From Flavobacterium ajazii (GTDB taxonomy: Bacteria > Bacteroidota > Bacteroidia > Flavobacteriales > Flavobacteriaceae), in assembly GCF_010614725.1 (NCBI RefSeq), contig NZ_JAAEHL010000009.1, positions 186,001 to 250,000 of the forward strand: a stretch of DNA of 64,000 bases. Reading direction: 5' to 3'. A program made the translations under genes and the position numbers. The notes under the pieces were generated by a model. That model did not search any database. It was not told the origin of the DNA and saw only the letters and a program-made list of their open reading frames with translations. Positions 63,755-64,000 of the stretch are shown in pieces (position 1 is the stretch's first letter; each line of letters begins with the position of its first letter).

Positions 63755-64000
63755 TTATTTTTTTAATCTAACATCTGTATAGCGAAAATCACTATCAGTC
63801 AATGAAGTTTTTTTAAGCAAATCCTTTCTCATAGCCAAAACAATATTACCAATAGCTTTTCTACCTTTATCTACGTCTGGTGTTTTACCATCTTGATCAA
63901 TAATTAATTGAACTAATTCATTTATAGCAATAACAACTTCATCTGAAGAATATATCCAAGATTTATATTGTTCATCAAAAAATTTCAATTTTGTTTCAGA
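63755..64000 (-). CDS. Unknown protein, C-terminal part (cut by the window end)
   Basis: The frame is open past 63988 to the right edge, so the true start may be beyond the window; an ATG at 63988 would give 77 aa. The visible part is mostly helical (FFDEQYKSWIYSSDEVVIAINELVQLI) with an acidic/basic pattern. No signal peptide or known family recognised. Convergent with the E1 gene across a shared terminator. Confidence 0.55.
   Translation of the reverse strand, partial: SETKLKFFDEQYKSWIYSSDEVVIAINELVQLIIDQDGKTPDVDKGRKAIGNIVLAMRKDLLKKTSLTDSDFRYTDVRLKK

Noticed and set aside
1..64000. tRNA/rRNA genes, CRISPR array, IS element or prophage
   Set aside because: No cloverleaf-like sequence, regular repeat-spacer array, transposase or integrase was seen on reading the window.

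Overview
The window looks like the chromosome of a Bacteroidota bacterium, most likely a Flavobacterium. It is AT-rich, intergenic promoters follow the TAnnTTTG pattern rather than a sigma-70 -10 box, genes lack clear Shine-Dalgarno sequences, and there are two SusC/SusD pairs, FecI/FecR regulation, a hybrid two-component regulator and a type IX secretion C-terminal domain. No tRNA, rRNA, CRISPR array or insertion sequence was seen.

Layout. 1-400: a SAM-I riboswitch with its promoter, on the minus strand, reading out of the left edge. 400-10476 (minus): ECF sigma factor, FecR anti-sigma, STN-type SusC, SusD, a secreted zinc metalloprotease and a DUF3347 protein, probably one cell-surface-signalled uptake locus. 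10660-15003 (plus): a 1447-residue hybrid two-component regulator. 15151-36952 (minus): a large pectin utilisation locus with GH28, acetyl-esterase-like hydrolase, PL10, GH95, PL11, CE8 pectinesterase, PL1, DUF5123-type lipoprotein, SusD, SusC and a second GH95. Its leading promoter (37124-37131) has three TGAACAAA direct repeats just upstream, which are candidate sites for the hybrid regulator.

37529-41530: small genes (unknown 82-aa protein, DUF3606, Nudix hydrolase) and a MocR-type regulator operon with an acetyltransferase. 41682-44240: a compact three-gene operon of two divergent AlkB-like 2OG-Fe(II) dioxygenase homologues and an endonuclease V homologue; this is the best candidate here for an undescribed system. 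44436-49628: a second sigma/FecR/TonB-receptor locus with a DUF4249 lipoprotein and a small conserved-looking protein inserted between sigma and FecR. 49917-50414: a hypoxanthine-DNA-glycosylase-like protein, a second deoxyinosine-directed enzyme within 6 kb of endonuclease V.

50963-64000: SET-domain protein, AraC regulator, OsmC protein, esterase, GT39-like membrane glycosyltransferase, dienelactone hydrolase, LOG-family phosphoribohydrolase, a 943-aa outer-membrane protein with a degenerate M1-peptidase-like region and TTG start, a fused E1 alpha/beta 2-oxoacid dehydrogenase, and a truncated gene at the right edge. REP-like palindromes lie between several of these genes.

How the parts fit: in the pectin locus, PL1, PL10 and PL11 cut homogalacturonan and rhamnogalacturonan-I, CE8 and the esterase remove methyl and acetyl groups, SusC/SusD import oligosaccharides, GH28 and the two GH95 enzymes trim them further, and the hybrid regulator senses a breakdown product. 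Functions are assigned by reading motifs by eye; no database search was run.
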